This document shows, in pieces, positions 1-12,500 of a stretch of DNA of 64,000 nt (its first letter is position 1; every line of letters starts with the position of its first letter). The translations under genes were made by a program, and so were the position numbers. This DNA comes from Euleptes europaea (Eukaryota > Chordata > Lepidosauria > Squamata > Sphaerodactylidae): positions 63,433,268-63,497,267 of the forward strand of contig NC_079324.1 of the NCBI RefSeq assembly GCF_029931775.1. Direction: 5' to 3'. The notes below the pieces were generated by a model. That model did not search any database. It worked only from the letters and a program-made list of their open reading frames with translations, and was not told where the DNA came from.

Positions 1-70
1 GCTGAGGTCCCTCCCCAGGCTCCATCCCCAAAATCTCCAGGAATTCCCCAACCTGGAGTTGGCAAGCCTA
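1..70 (-). mobile_element. hAT-like MITE (GTTGCC family), 3' piece at window edge
   Basis: End of one copy of a repeat of about 215 bases whose ends read TAGGGTTGCCA inward from both sides. The features below marked GTTGCC family are further copies. This one is cut by the window start. Confidence 0.75.
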
Positions 71-390
71 GCTCAGCCCCACCGAGCTCCTAGGGAGGAT
101 ATGGGCACCCCTACAAGCCCCCCAGATGCTTACGCCTGTGCCCCACAGAATCCATTTAGCCTCCTACCCCAGAAGCCCCCTAGAGGTTCATGGAACCCCC
201 ATAGAGGTCTATATATTATTCTCCTCTGCCCCAGTGGAGAGAACCCCATAGAAATAGGAATGACAGACTACGTCCTCTGCCCCCTATGGCTCTCCCCAGC
301 CCCATAGGGCACCAAAGGAATAGGGAAACCAACCTCCAGGTGGAGTCTGGAGATCTGGAACTACAACATCTCCAGAGATAGCATTTCAAG

Positions 391-470
391 CTCTGGGTTG
401 GGAAATACCTGGAGATTTGGGGGTGGGGGTGGAGACTGGGGACAGTGGGGTTTGGGGAGGGGAAGGAGAG
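391..470 (+). mobile_element. GTTGCC-family MITE, partial
   Basis: About 80 bases of the family's left half (GGGTTGGGAAATACCTGGAG and the GGGGTTTGGGGAGG block). The outer end is missing and the copy runs into a CR1 piece. Confidence 0.65.
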
Positions 471-471
471 C

Positions 472-825
472 TTACCACCGCCCGAGGAAGCCTGTTCCAC
501 TGAGGAACCGCTCTGTTAGAAAATTCCTCCTAATGTCCAGATGGAAACTCTTTTGATTTAATTTCAACCTGTTGGTTCTGGTCTGACCTTCTGGGGCAAC
601 CGAAAACATCTTGGCACCATCCTCTCTATGACAGCCCTTCAAGTACTTGAAGGTAGTTATCATATCACCTCTTCAGGCTAAACCTACCCAGCTCCTTCAA
701 CCTTTCCTCATAGGACTTGGTCTCCAGACCCCTCACCATCTTTGTTGCCCTCCTCTGGACACTTTCCAGCTTGTCTACATCCTTCTTAAATTGCGGTGCC
801 CAAAACTGAACACAATACTCCATAG
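472..825 (-). mobile_element. CR1 LINE 3' fragment
   Basis: The minus strand encodes a piece of the CR1 ORF2 C-terminus (FKYLKGCHREDGAKMFS and [13 protein letters not shown]), followed by its 3' region. It is 5'-truncated and degraded. Confidence 0.85.
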
Positions 826-2239
826 TTCAATGGGCAAGGAATCCAATAGGCTATCAGCCCACAAAATAATCCCTCCTCCTGCGTAATGGAAGAAGCCCCC
901 GCTAATTTCAACCATAGAATAGTTGCACCTGGAGTTTAACGACTGGGCCATACCAGGGACCACATCCTCCCAAGTGCGAGACTTACATGGGTGGAGTTCA
1001 GGTGCACCTCACAGAACCTCCTATGTTTGGGGGGGGGGGAAACCTGTTACAGTGTCTTCCCTTCAGTCTCATAGAAGCAACCTCATCAAGTCCCATAAAA
1101 TGGGGGCCTCCCTATGGAGGCAAGTATCAGCTGGGAGGGGGCATTTTCATTGGGGAAAATAGGTTGAGGACAATGACTGAAATGGTGCTCTTCCAGCACC
1201 ACCTCAAGGGCTTGACAGTTGCTTTTAGCGGAAGTAAAAAGAGAAGGGAATCCATCCACAGATCTCCAACATCTCATCTGGTTGTGTCCTTCCATTCTAC
1301 GGGGCTGGGGGGGGGGAGCCCCCACTGTCTGCCTCCACTACGTGCCAATCTCACCTTGACTCCCTAGCAATCCCTTCACTGAGTTCTCAGGCCAGCAGAA
1401 GAAAATGCAGAAAGACGCAGACGATAATTGCCGATTCCACAGGCCTCGTTTTCATGGGCCTCAATCTCCTGGCTCATTTCCTAAAGATGATCTATGTCAG
1501 CCTGAAACAGATAATAAGAGCAGCAAACATGATGGGCTTATTGAAACGCATCTGATTACAACTTAGGTCCTTCTATGGAACAGTCATCGCGGCAATCCAC
1601 CAGGATCTTCTTTGGAAACAGTGTCCACCTGGGCAAGAGCATGAATCCCATTTATTTCAATAGGTTTGTGCAGAAGTAGTTCCTAATGGATTGGGCTGGG
1701 GGGTTGTTAAAATCAGGCCAGGTGTCCCAGGTCTGGTCTCTCTTGCTGAGGTACATGAGTTGGTGTGACAAGGAAGACTTTTTGCACCAGGAGAAATGCC
1801 CACTGTTAACAGGCAGATCCCCAGAATCCAGCCAGATATGCTCAGCCACCAATAGCCCAGCCCTGGCACAAAGAACCTGACAAGAATGATTAGCCCAAAG
1901 AGTCCGTTGCAAAAATGAGGAATGAGCAAATAATGTATTGAGTTCAACTCCTGTTGGATTCTTTCTGGGGTTCACTGCAATGTCTCTGGATTCTGGGCTT
2001 GGTAAAGGTTCTGATCTGTGTTACCTTGTTTTAAGTTCCAGCCTAAGGGGCTGGAAAACTCAGAACTACGAGCTGCCTTTGCCAGTTGCTCCTGGCACAG
2101 TCAAAAAAGCATGCAATGGTCCTTGCTTTTAGGGGAAAGCCACACTACTAGCAGACTAGATCTGTTAGAGCCAGCCTTATACGTCTCCTTGAAAAGTATC
2201 CAAGAGTTTGCTGCCCTGCTAAAAGTCCAAACAAGCACC
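826..2239. other. Non-coding stretch, nothing recognised
   Basis: No coding region, RNA gene or clear repeat could be supported. Short open frames here have no family resemblance. G-runs occur near 1029 and 1310. Confidence 0.5.
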
Positions 2240-2394
2240 TCACGGGTGCCTGGAACACAGGCAGGACAATGCTGCTGCAGTCTTCTTGTTTGTGGGCTTC
2301 CTAGAGGCACCTGGTTGGCCACTGTGGGAACAGACTGCTGGACTTAATGGGCCCTGGGCTGATCCAGCAGGGCTTTTCTTATGTTCTTATAAGC
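2240..2394 (+). repeat. Interspersed repeat ending CTTATGTTCTTAT
   Basis: Contains the block TTGGCCACTGTG and the end TCCAGCAGGGCTTTTCTTATG, shared with copies near 18.1, 18.4, 23.3, 32.4 and 33.5 kb. I could not place the family; a LINE 3' end is plausible. Confidence 0.75.
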
Positions 2395-3384
2395 CTTAGA
2401 ATTGTATCCTTTTAAAAATGTCTTATGTGTGAATTCAGACTGGCCTTCCTAGACAATGCTCCTTACATTCTCTAAACTCTGGCTTCAAAATCCAAGTAAT
2501 CTGTACCAAATTGCTATCCAGATGGAGAGAAGATTAGCTAGACTCGAAGGATCGCTAGACTCAAAAGATCTCTGTGTACGCGAGGCTGATGAAGCAATTT
2601 GCTTGAACATAAGAACTAAAACTGCTGGTTTGTTTTTAAAACCACTTATCCTGCTAGTTGACTGCTCAATACAGCTGATGGGAATATGCTACCTATAAAC
2701 AATGCACTGTGAAAAATAAATATTTAGATATTCTGTTACTGTACTGTGTCCCAGAAACTAAAGTTAGTGTGGTTCTCTGCATGTTTGTAGTGGCTTGATC
2801 CAGTGGCTAGCACGATAAATGTCCTTAGGGATGAGGGGGGTAAGCTATCTTGGACCAGAGCACAGACTTCTCATCAGGCCAAGAGCATTCAGATGGAGAG
2901 GAGGCCGACCACTTGAGGCCACCATGGAATAAGGCAGCTGAGAGACCTCGAGGAGCTCCTTTGATGTGCAACAGGAGCCCCAGGAGTCCAGCCAAACTTT
3001 TCACCTGGCCTTGGCCCCAGAGCCCTCTAGCAGCATCTGGGGCCTCTCCTCAACTGACCCCTCAAGCCTCACAAAACCCTGAATCACCCCAACCCCCATT
3101 GACATACCCACTGCCATAACCAGGTGTGGCAGCTTTAAATATTGGTAGCTGCTCCTGGAGGGGGCGGGACTTTCATCACCCCCCTCCTTTCAGGAGTATT
3201 TAAGGCCTTGGTTCCCCCCCTCAGTTTTTGCTGGATCATCAACAAAGCTGCAGTGTGGTTGATGCTGGGTCCTTGATGCCTCCACCTTGAGTGGGATAGT
3301 AGTGGGATTTTAGTATCACTAACATTGTGTCTCTGAATGCACCTCTTTCTTCCATGCAAAGAATTAGCAGGTGGAGTAATATGG
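2395..3384. other. Unassigned stretch; proline-rich open frame and promoter-like block
   Basis: An 89-aa open frame (2850-3119) is proline-rich and matches nothing I know. Just after it lie TTTAAATA and GTATTTAAGG boxes (3134-3205). The whole could be an old LTR-element edge, but there is no second repeat to prove it. Confidence 0.3.
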
Positions 3385-3592
3385 GGACCCATGAATCAAC
3401 TTTATCCTTAATCAGATCATTGGTCCATCAAGGTCAGTGTTGTCTAGTCAGACAAGCGGTAACTCTCCATGGTCTCAGGTTGAGATCTTTTGCATCATTG
3501 GATCCTTTCAACTGGAGCTGCCGGGGACTGAACGTGGGACCTTCTGCACACCAAACAGATGTTCTACCACTAAGCCATTGGCCACACTGTGG
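3385..3592 (-). mobile_element. tRNA-derived SINE (AGTGGTAGAACATCTG family)
   Basis: The minus strand carries A-box-like (TTAGTGGTAGAAC) and B-box-like (CGTTCAGTCCC) Pol III promoter elements of a tRNA-derived head. The body matches copies at 16.1, 31.3, 49.4 and 57.2 kb. Confidence 0.8.
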
Positions 3593-4109
3593 CAATTCTG
3601 GGTAATACTTTGGTTGGGGTTACCTCTACTTTGACACTGGGTCACCTGATAATCCCATAGGGATAGCAAAGTGTTTCTGCACCTCCCACCCATTGTCCTA
3701 GTTTTTTAAAATGATATCTTACTATGAACACCTGTGCCTTCTGCAGAGGTTTCATTCACGGGTACTGAATATCTGAATCTGGTGCATAAAACCAGCTAGG
3801 CCAGGTGAACTTCTGCTGGATAGGAGTCAGACTTGTAACTTCAGAAGGTGAGGTCACACAATCTTAATTGTTGGACAGGAACTTTACAGGGCCTGCACCC
3901 TCTTAACAGCGTATCTTATTGTTTGAGGGGAAGAAATTCCTGTTTTCAGTGTTTAACCTGCAGCTGGGAGGAGATTGTTTTTACCAGCACAACACGCAGG
4001 GCATTTTCCCCCTCCCATCAAGGAAAATTAACCATTTCCACCACAGCCCATTTCAGAACTAAACCCCGTTCTGCAGAGCCCCATGGTAGACATGGGCTGC
4101 TTATTATTT
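3593..4109. other. Non-coding stretch, nothing recognised
   Basis: No gene, RNA or repeat family recognised. Confidence 0.45.
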
Positions 4110-4195
4110 ATTTGAAGATTAGCCACCTTTCGTCCTTACGGAGCTCAAGGCAGTTTAAGACATTAATAAAATAGATTGCATAAAAACATAAAACC
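4110..4195 (-). mobile_element. LINE/SINE 3' tail fragment
   Basis: The minus strand reads as the common reptile retroposon tail (GCCTTGAGCTCC followed by an AATAAATAA-rich end). Confidence 0.5.
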
Positions 4196-4225
4196 AAAAT
4201 ATGGAGCGCTCCCTTGTGGAATGGT

Positions 4226-4447
4226 CATAGGGTTGCCCGCTGCAGGCCAGGGGAAACTGGGAGATTTTGGAGATGGAGCCTGAGGAGGGTAGGGTTTGGG
4301 GAGAGGAGGGACTTCAATGAGGTATATAATGCCATAAATCAACCTTCCAAAGGGACCATTTTCTCCAGGTGAACTGATCTCTGTTGCCTGGAGATCAGTT
4401 ATTATCCCAAGAGATCTCCAGCCGCCTCCTGGAAGTTGGCAACCCTA
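4226..4447 (+). mobile_element. GTTGCC-family MITE, full length
   Basis: Inverted ends TAGGGTTGCC and GGCAACCCTA. It is flanked by near-identical 8-bp duplications, GGAATGGT (4218-4225) and GGAATGGA (4448-4455). The 8-bp target duplication points to the hAT superfamily. No coding capacity. Confidence 0.85.
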
Positions 4448-5161
4448 GGAATGGAGTCTTTCAGGACAGATACCAGCTCTCCTCCCCTAGCAAAAGAGAG
4501 TGGCTACTCCACTTCCTTGTCTGCAGCGGCCTCCTCCCTGGGGTACTTTGACCTCTCTTTGCGTAGCAAAGTTTATGTTGAGCTTCTTGGCAGCAAACCT
4601 TGGAATTTGTTCTGCTTGTAAACAACAGGGGCCAACGGCAGAGTTAGGAAGCCTTTCTGGACGCGTGCGGCTAGAGGGTAACGTTTATTTGCTTTTGGCA
4701 TGCTAAAAATGTGGGGGACTGGTGTAGTAGGGTCGATGCTGCTTTTGGATCAGGTGGTCAGAACCAGGCAGGTGACTGGGAGGTAGAAAAGAACTGAAAA
4801 CACCGGATTCCAGCTGAGTTGCTCTCTGCAGAGCAAACCGGTGAATGCACACATGTAAAGTTTCAGCTCTTATGGCTGAAAAAAGCAAGTATTTTTGCCC
4901 TCGCAATTGCAAGGGAACCTTTTATGGAGTGGGGGGCGTTCAATTCAGAGCCGCTCTGGGGGATCATTCTAGTCTTCAAGAGCCGGGGCTTGTTTTCGCC
5001 AGCGCTCTCTGTCCCTCCCCTTCATGGGGCCTCTTGTTCTGGCGCCTCCAGCCTAAATGAGCCTCCTTTCCTCGGGAAGGCAGTTTTCCTTCTGTTTGCA
5101 AAGATTCTGAGGCCAGCTGTGAGCTACCCACACTGGTCTCCCCAGTTGGATCAAGGCCTTT
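4448..5161. other. Non-coding stretch, nothing recognised
   Basis: Open frames up to 120 aa exist but lack splice context or family resemblance. Confidence 0.45.
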
Positions 5162-5470
5162 CCAGTGTGGTGTGGTGGTGAAGAGCAATGGTTTGGAGCA
5201 GTGGACTCTGATCTGGAGAACTGGGTTTGATTCCTATCTCCTCCACATGAGCAGTGGATACTAATCTGGAGAACCGGATTGGTTTCCCCACTCCTACACA
5301 CGAAGTCAGCTGGGTGACCTTGGGCTAGTCACAGCTCTCTCAGCCCCACCTACCTCACATGGTGTCTGTTGTGAGGAAGGGAAGGAGATTGTAAGCTGGT
5401 GTGATTCTTCCTTAAGTGGTAGAGAAAGTGGGTATATAAAAACCAACTCCTCCTCTTTCTCTTCCTCCTC
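5162..5470 (+). mobile_element. Lizard tRNA-type SINE (GTGGTTAAGAGC family)
   Basis: Head resembles TGGTGTGGTGGTTAAGAGC. The middle has GGGTGACCTTGGGCTAGTCA, and the tail AGTGGTAGAGAAAGTCGGC ends in a CTT-rich run. About 300 bases. Same family at 7.3, 11.1, 16.6, 33.9, 36.4 (minus) and 52.0 kb. The family name is uncertain. Confidence 0.85.
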
Positions 5471-6511
5471 ACCTCGTAGAAACCAGCCCATTTGCCAGTC
5501 TGCACACAGAATCCTGGCAATCATAGCCCAGTAAATTCGATCCACAAGATCTAGCCCAATGGATATTATTTAAGAGGCTCCCGCCTGTCCCATTGGTCGC
5601 CCAGTTTTTCCTCTTGCTCTCGCAGTTCATTGCTCAAGAAGAAAAAGGGGTGAATCTGTCAGGGCCAACGTTAATTCAGGGCTTTTAGAAACCTGCCCTT
5701 TTCCTTCTTTTTTCTTCTAGAGCTAGCACAGCCAAACATTTCTCCCGTTTTCTTATTTCTGGCAAGAAATGTTTTCTGCCCTTCTCAGGGTTTCCTTCTG
5801 CTGCTGTCTTTCTTTGAAAGAATCCATAGCAGTGACAGAACAGCTATTCATGACCCTGCAGCGAGGGAAGCCCGAGTTCTCCGGCACGTAGGGGGAGAGC
5901 TTTGAGAATCAAAAAGCAGCCCTTCCATCTTGGCCTTCCAACGTACAGAGGGGTCTATTGTTAGCCAGTGGCTGGAGCGGACGCAGCTAGAAGATGCGCC
6001 AAGCTTGCAAGGCAGATGGAACTACTAGGGGTGACACACTGACCTAGAAATGGACAGCTGACAGCCTTTGTTATACTCCCATCCCACCCTTCTGTCTATA
6101 GATTCTGGTGTTCTGACTCTCAGTAAAATGAGCATTTCCACACTCACATGTCCGGCCTATGCACTCTCCTCTTTGACAACGGTTTACCAGATGCCCTGAG
6201 AAGCTCTCCATAGGGCTGCCCCTGGCCAGTTTTCCACTGGTGAAACCAGCCCCCCTTTTCTAGCCAGTTGTCAGATGACAATTTTCTCATATAGCGAAGG
6301 GGAAAGAGGCTGGTTTTTAACCGTTTAATGCCTTTCAAGGCAAAGGGGTCACCTGCCCTGTACCTTTAAGCCTTTTGCAGCAGCCAATGTTCAGCAATGG
6401 TTATTCTGTGCCCCAAAAGCAGCTTCTTTAAGCACTGTAGCAGGTTCTGACAGCCTAGGCTGGGTTCTGTTGTGGTCACTGGGGTTGACTGCCCCCATTT
6501 TGCCTTCTCAG
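5471..6511. other. 5' flank and first intron region of DAO
   Basis: Single-copy-looking DNA that must hold the DAO promoter and any non-coding first exon. A convincing donor/TATA pair could not be chosen. No MITE or SINE copy was noticed. Confidence 0.4.
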
Positions 6512-6530
6512 CTGTTAACTGAAGACTGCC

Positions 6531-9500
6531 ATGCGTGTAGCTGTAATTGGGGCTGGTGTGATTGGACTGTCCACAGCCCTCTGCATCTATGATCGGTACC
6601 ACTTGACAGTTCAACCATTGGAGATTGAGGTGTATGCTGACCAGTTTACACCTCACACCACCAGTGATGGGGCAGCTGGACTCTGGCAGCCGTACATTTA
6701 CGAAAAGGGAAACACCCGGGAAACGTAAGAACAAAAGCTTTCCTTCCTCCGTCACTGATTGCATCTCCAGCTGCCTTTGCAAGCCACCTTTGCCAGTAAA
6801 GTACCTCTTTTCTACACTGGAGACAGATTTGAGTCTAGAAGCACCTTAAGAGACCAACAAGGTGTTCAGTGTATAAGCTTTTGAGCATCAGAGCTCCCTT
6901 TGTCAGGTACCTGGTGAAGATACCTGGTATCTCGAAAGGTTATATCCCAAAAAATCTCGTTGGTCTCTAAGGTGCTACAGGACTCGAATCTAGCGCTTCT
7001 GCTGCAGACCAACATTGGTACCTTCTGAAACTCTTTTCTGCATTGTGTATGTAGCTTCTTCAGTAAGGAACAGCTGATCCTGTGTTGCTTAATTCCACAG
7101 GCTCCATGTGATTTTAATTAAATAGGCAAAACAAAACTTCCTTTAAAGAGCAGCTGTGTAATAGCACAAATAGCTTAAAGAGGTTGGCAAGGCCCTCCTT
7201 CCTGCACATGCCCAACAGGCAGCCCTTGGCATTGCTTTCAGGTGGAGACAGTTTGGAAAAGAGCATGGTGTGGTGGTTAAGAGCGGTGGTTTGGAGCAGT
7301 AGATTCTGATCTGGAGAACCAGGTTTGATTCCCCACTCCACCACATGAGCGGCAGACATTAATCTGGTGAACTGGATTTGTTTCCCTACTCCTACACGTT
7401 AAACCAGATGGGTGACCTTGGGCTAGTCACACTCTCTCAGCCCCACCTACCTCACAGGGTGTCTGTTGTGGGGAGTGAAGGGAAGGTGATTGTAAGCTGG
7501 TTTGCTTCTTTCTTCAGTGGTAGAGAAAGTCAGCATATAAAACCAACTCTTCTTCTTCATCTGAAAGCAAATGTTTCGGCCTCCAGGCTGAGAAATGGCA
7601 TACCTTGATTTGCTGGCAACTCTGGGATGTTTTGTTTGGGGGAGGGGTTGGACAAGGTGATCTTTCTATGTTGTTTCTGTGCCTGAAGGAACACTTGGAG
7701 AGCATTATCAGCATGCAGAGTACCTCCAGCAAAAGCCATTCCCCTTTCATTATATACCCCGTACCAAACCTCGCTCACCCTGTGATTTGGAAGTAAATCA
7801 TTTGGAACCGAGAACAGCTTTTAAAGCCTAATAAAACCCTGTGCCCAATCTCCACTGTACCTTCAACTTGCGATGCGTTGTCCAAATGCATCCTTTGATG
7901 CTGGAAAAAAGGAAGGCTGACCCTGTGCTGTTCAATTTTACAGGCTCTGGAGCAAAGAGACTTTTGATTACATGTTGGAGCACATGAATGCCCCAGAAGC
8001 TCAAGAAATGGGCCTTTTCCTGCTCTCTGGATACAATCTCGTCACCCAGCCTGTTCCAGTAGGTAGTTAATCACAGAGGCATTTGGACCATTACACCAGG
8101 TGGCCCTTGATCAGGGTGAAAGGGGACCTAATGCGTAGACCAGGGATGGGGAAACTTTCCAAGTGGTTCCTTGTATTGCTTTCAAGGCCTCTGTTCGTTT
8201 TGTCCCATTTTTAAAATCTGAAACCAAACCTCATCTCCAAGACGTGGGTTTCTGGGAAGATATAAAAGTGGGATGTAGCTCACAGTTTTCCTGGGTGAAG
8301 CAGGAAGGGGTCTCAGTCCTGCTTCAGGAGTCACTGGTTTGAACTCCCTTAAGGTTGCCATCCTCCAGGTGGTGGCTGGAGATCTCCTGGGATTATAACT
8401 TATCTCCAGGCGACAGAGATCAGTTTACCTGGAGAAAATGGCAGCTTTGGGAGGTGGACTCTAGGGTATTATGCCCCACTTAAGTCCTTTCCCTCCCTAA
8501 ACCCCACCCTCCTCATGCTCCACCCCCAAATCTCCAGGTATTTCCTCACCTGAAGCTGGCCAATGTACTTATACTGGGCATAGTTTATGGATTTCCCCCC
8601 TCACTTATCATATCGATGGGCCTGAACTTTTTTGTTCTCCATAGGATCCATCATGGAAAGACATTGTATTGGGATTTAGGAACTTAACACAGAAAGAGCT
8701 TGAGCTGTTCCCTGGCTACAGGTATGGTACAATACACCCTTCATCTTAGATTTCAGATGTCTTAGTTGGTTTACCATTTCCTATAGGTTGGGAGCTTGGG
8801 TTGCCACCCTCCATGTGGGGTCTGGAGATCTCTACTGATCTCCAGAATAAAAAGATTCATTCCTGTGGAGAAGATGGCTGTTTTGTAGGGTGGACTCTAT
8901 GGCATTATACTCTGCTGAAGTCTTTCCCCTTCCCAAACCCTGCCCTCCCCAGCCCGTACCCCCAAATCTCGAGTAATTTTCTAGTCTGGAGTTGGCTACC
9001 TTATTGGGTGCTAGTTATGCCCAGGAAAAAAGTGGGGAGGGGTCACGTTCCAGCTGCCCCTCCCCAATAGCATCACAAGGGAAGAGTTACTTTCCTGGTC
9101 CTAAGCCGGAGGAAATACAGCTCAAGGTGTTAAATTGGGCCACACTCCTTTGTGCCTGTAGCCCCATCAACGGCTGCATAAGCTGCTTGTCAATGAGTTC
9201 CTTCCAATTAGGTATTTCAACTTTGAAAAGCTTAATTACGGTATTGATAATTATTAATGATAGAATTACTATAAATAAATATTGTCGAAGGTTTCACAGT
9301 CAGAGTTCATTGGTTCTTGTAGGTTATCCGGGCTGTGTGACTGTGATATTGGTATTTTCTTTCCTGACGTTTCGCCCGGAGCTGTGGCAGGCATCTTCAG
9401 AGGAGTAACACTGAAGGAGAGTGTCTCTCAGTGTCAAGTGTGTAGGAAGAGTAATATATAGTCAGAAAGGGGTTGGGTTTGAGCTGAATCATTGTCCTGC

Positions 9501-12500
9501 AAAAAGTATCAAAGGTAATGTGCTAACCATTGTCCTGTAAGTATCAAGATAATGTGCTAATCAGATCACTTCAGGATACAATGGTTCCATATTAACATAC
9601 CACACCCTCATTAGCACATTATCTTGATACAGGACAATGATTAGCACATTACCTTTGATACTTTTTGCAGGACAATGATTCAGCTCAAACCCAACCCCTT
9701 TCTGACTATATATTACTCTTCCTACACACTTGACACTGAGAGACACTGTCCTTCAGTGTTACTCCTCTGAAGATGCCTGCCACAGCTGCTGGCGAAACGT
9801 CAGGAAAGAAAATACCAAGACCACGGCCACACAGCCCGGATAACCTACAAGAACCACTATAAATAAAGTCAAAATATTCTTGGTGGCCTAATAGGTAGGG
9901 TTGCCAGCTCCGGGTTGGGAAATATCTGGAGGTGTTGGGGGTGGAGCCTAAGGAGTACGGGGTTTGGGGAGGAGAGGGACTTCAGTAGGGTATAATGCCA
10001 CAGAGTCCACCACCAAAAGTGGCCCCTTTCCTCCAGGGGAACTGATCTTGGTGGTCTGGAGATCAGCTGGAATTCCGGGAGATCCCCAGGTGCCACCTGG
10101 AGGTTGGCAACCTTACTAATAGAGTTACCAACTTCCAGGAGGGTGCCTGGCAATCTCCCACTATGAGAACTGATCTTCAGACAACAGAGAGCAGTTCCCC
10201 TGGAGAAAATGGCAGCTTTGGTGGGTGGACTTCATGGCTCTGTACCCTGCTGAGGTCCCTTCTCCCCAAACCCCACCCTCTCCAGGATACACCCCCAAAT
10301 CTCCAGGTATTTCACAACCCAGAGCTAGGCCTGACCTAATATCAGCACTGCTGGTGAGGCCCTGCTCCATCCCAGGATGGTTTTCGTCCAAAAGAAACCA
10401 GAGGGAAGTTCAACCAGTGGACCCCCAACCCCATCCCCTGTTCATTTCTTCGGAGGGCAGCATTTCCTTGTTTTTTTCTGCTTGCAGTTATGGCTGGTAT
10501 AACACAGCCCCGATGCTAGAGGGCAGGACCTACCTACCCTGGCTTACAAACAGGTGTGTATGAGACAACATTTTCTGCTTTCTATCCTGACGGTGCTTGG
10601 CTCTGGTCACTTCTGATTAGTCCATTTTAAATGTCATTATATTTACTGCCGCTAGTTGGTTGGTGGATAAAAACAGCTTTCTTTTTTAATCAAACATTTG
10701 AATCACAGGTTACCTTCCATGGCTCCCAAGAACCCTGGGAAATGTCGTGCTCTGTAAAAACCAGAGACTAGGAACCAAATAGGAGCCCCATGGCGCAGAG
10801 TGTTAAGCTGCAGTACTGCAGTCAAAAGCTCTGCTCATGACCTGAGTTCGATCCCAACAGAAGTTGGTTTCAGGTAGCTGGCTCAAGGTTGACTCAGCCT
10901 TCCATCCTTCCGAGGTCGGTAAAATGAGGACCCAGCTTGCTGGGGGTAAAGGGAAGACGACTGGGGAAGGCACTGGCAAACCACCCCGCCAACAAAGTCT
11001 GCCTTGGAAACGTCGGGATGTGACGTCACCCCATGGGTCAGGAATGACACGGTGCTTGCACACAGGGGACCTTTACCTTTAGGAACCAAATGGGGTTGGC
11101 ATGTGGTGGTAGCTGTGAACCCCCCCCCCCCCCGTTCTAGAGCCAGCATGGTGTAATGGTTAAGAGGGGTGGTTTGGAGCGGTGGACTCTGATGTGAAGA
11201 ACCAGATTTGATTCCCCACTCCTCCACATGAGCTGCAGAGGCTAATCGGGTAAACTGGATTCCCCCCCCGCCCACACCTCCACATGAAGCCAGCAGGGTG
11301 ACCTTGGGCTAGTCACATCCTCTCAACCCCCCTAACTTACCTCACAGGGTGTCTGTTGTGAGGAGGGGAAGGAAAGGTGACTGTAAGCCGGTTTGTTTCT
11401 TCCTTAAGTGGTAGAGAAAGTCGGCATATAAAAACCAACTCTTCTTCTTCTATTCACATAAGGCAAGGAAGCTCTTGATCTGGAGCTCCTTCTTGTCAAG
11501 CAGCTCCTGCATTTATTACTTATTAATTTTGAAAAAATGGGGCAATCTGGCAAGCGACATTCCTTTAAGGATGACCCTCCGTGCAGTCAGTAGCCGAGGG
11601 GGTGACCGGTTTCCCCTTCTGGGCCCAGTGTGGTCCTGGCGTGTGCCCAGGAGGGGATCCATGTAATTTGCGTGGGGTGACAGAAATCCTTTCCCTCCCC
11701 TGGTTGAAGAGAAATGCCCAGGTCAGAGAATCATTCAATCACACAGGATGGACTCGTTCAGGTAACTCTGTTCCCGCAGCTCTCACAGACTCTAAAAGCA
11801 AACCTTTTCGGGTACAAGAGTGACTTATAACTCCAGATGGGTAGCCATGTAACTCCGCTGTAAAGTTGCCAACCTCCAGGTACTAGTTGGAGATCTCCCG
11901 CTATTACAACTGATCTCCAGGTGATAGAGATCAGTTCACCTGGAGAAAATGGCCGCTTTGGCAATTGGACTCTATGGCATTGAAGTCCCTCCCCTTTCCA
12001 AACCACGCCCTCCTCATACTCCACCCCAAAAATCTCCAGGTATTTTCCAACCTGGAGCTGGCAACCCTACTCTGCAGCAACAAAATAAAACAGGAGTCCT
12101 GAATAACTTTTGTTTGTCTTTCCGGTGCCCCTAGACTCTTGATTATTTGACTCCAGCGCTAACTCCAGGTGGAAAGCATGGTTCCCTCCTCAGGTGTTTG
12201 TAATCTTGCTAGAACAGGGGAAGTCCCAGGGGTCTGCATGTGTGCCCCCTCCTAGGCAATGGCCAGCTCTCTTGCAGAGTTAGAAGCAAACATTCTTCTT
12301 ACAGGTTAAAGATGCGGGGAGTCAAATTCTTTCATCGGAAAATCAACTCTTTCCAAGAGGTTAGTTGGAAATGTAAGCATCTATGATGTATGTTGTGGAG
12401 AGACCTTGACAAGGACCAGTCCTGTAGTGCCCACCCAAAAAAAGGTATTTCACCTATGGCACTCTGGAATGCCCCTGTGTAGATAAACAGGGCGTAAATA

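Noticed and set aside
2850-3119. Gag-like proline-rich small protein
   Set aside because: Composition alone is not evidence; no zinc knuckle, capsid motif or paired LTR was seen.
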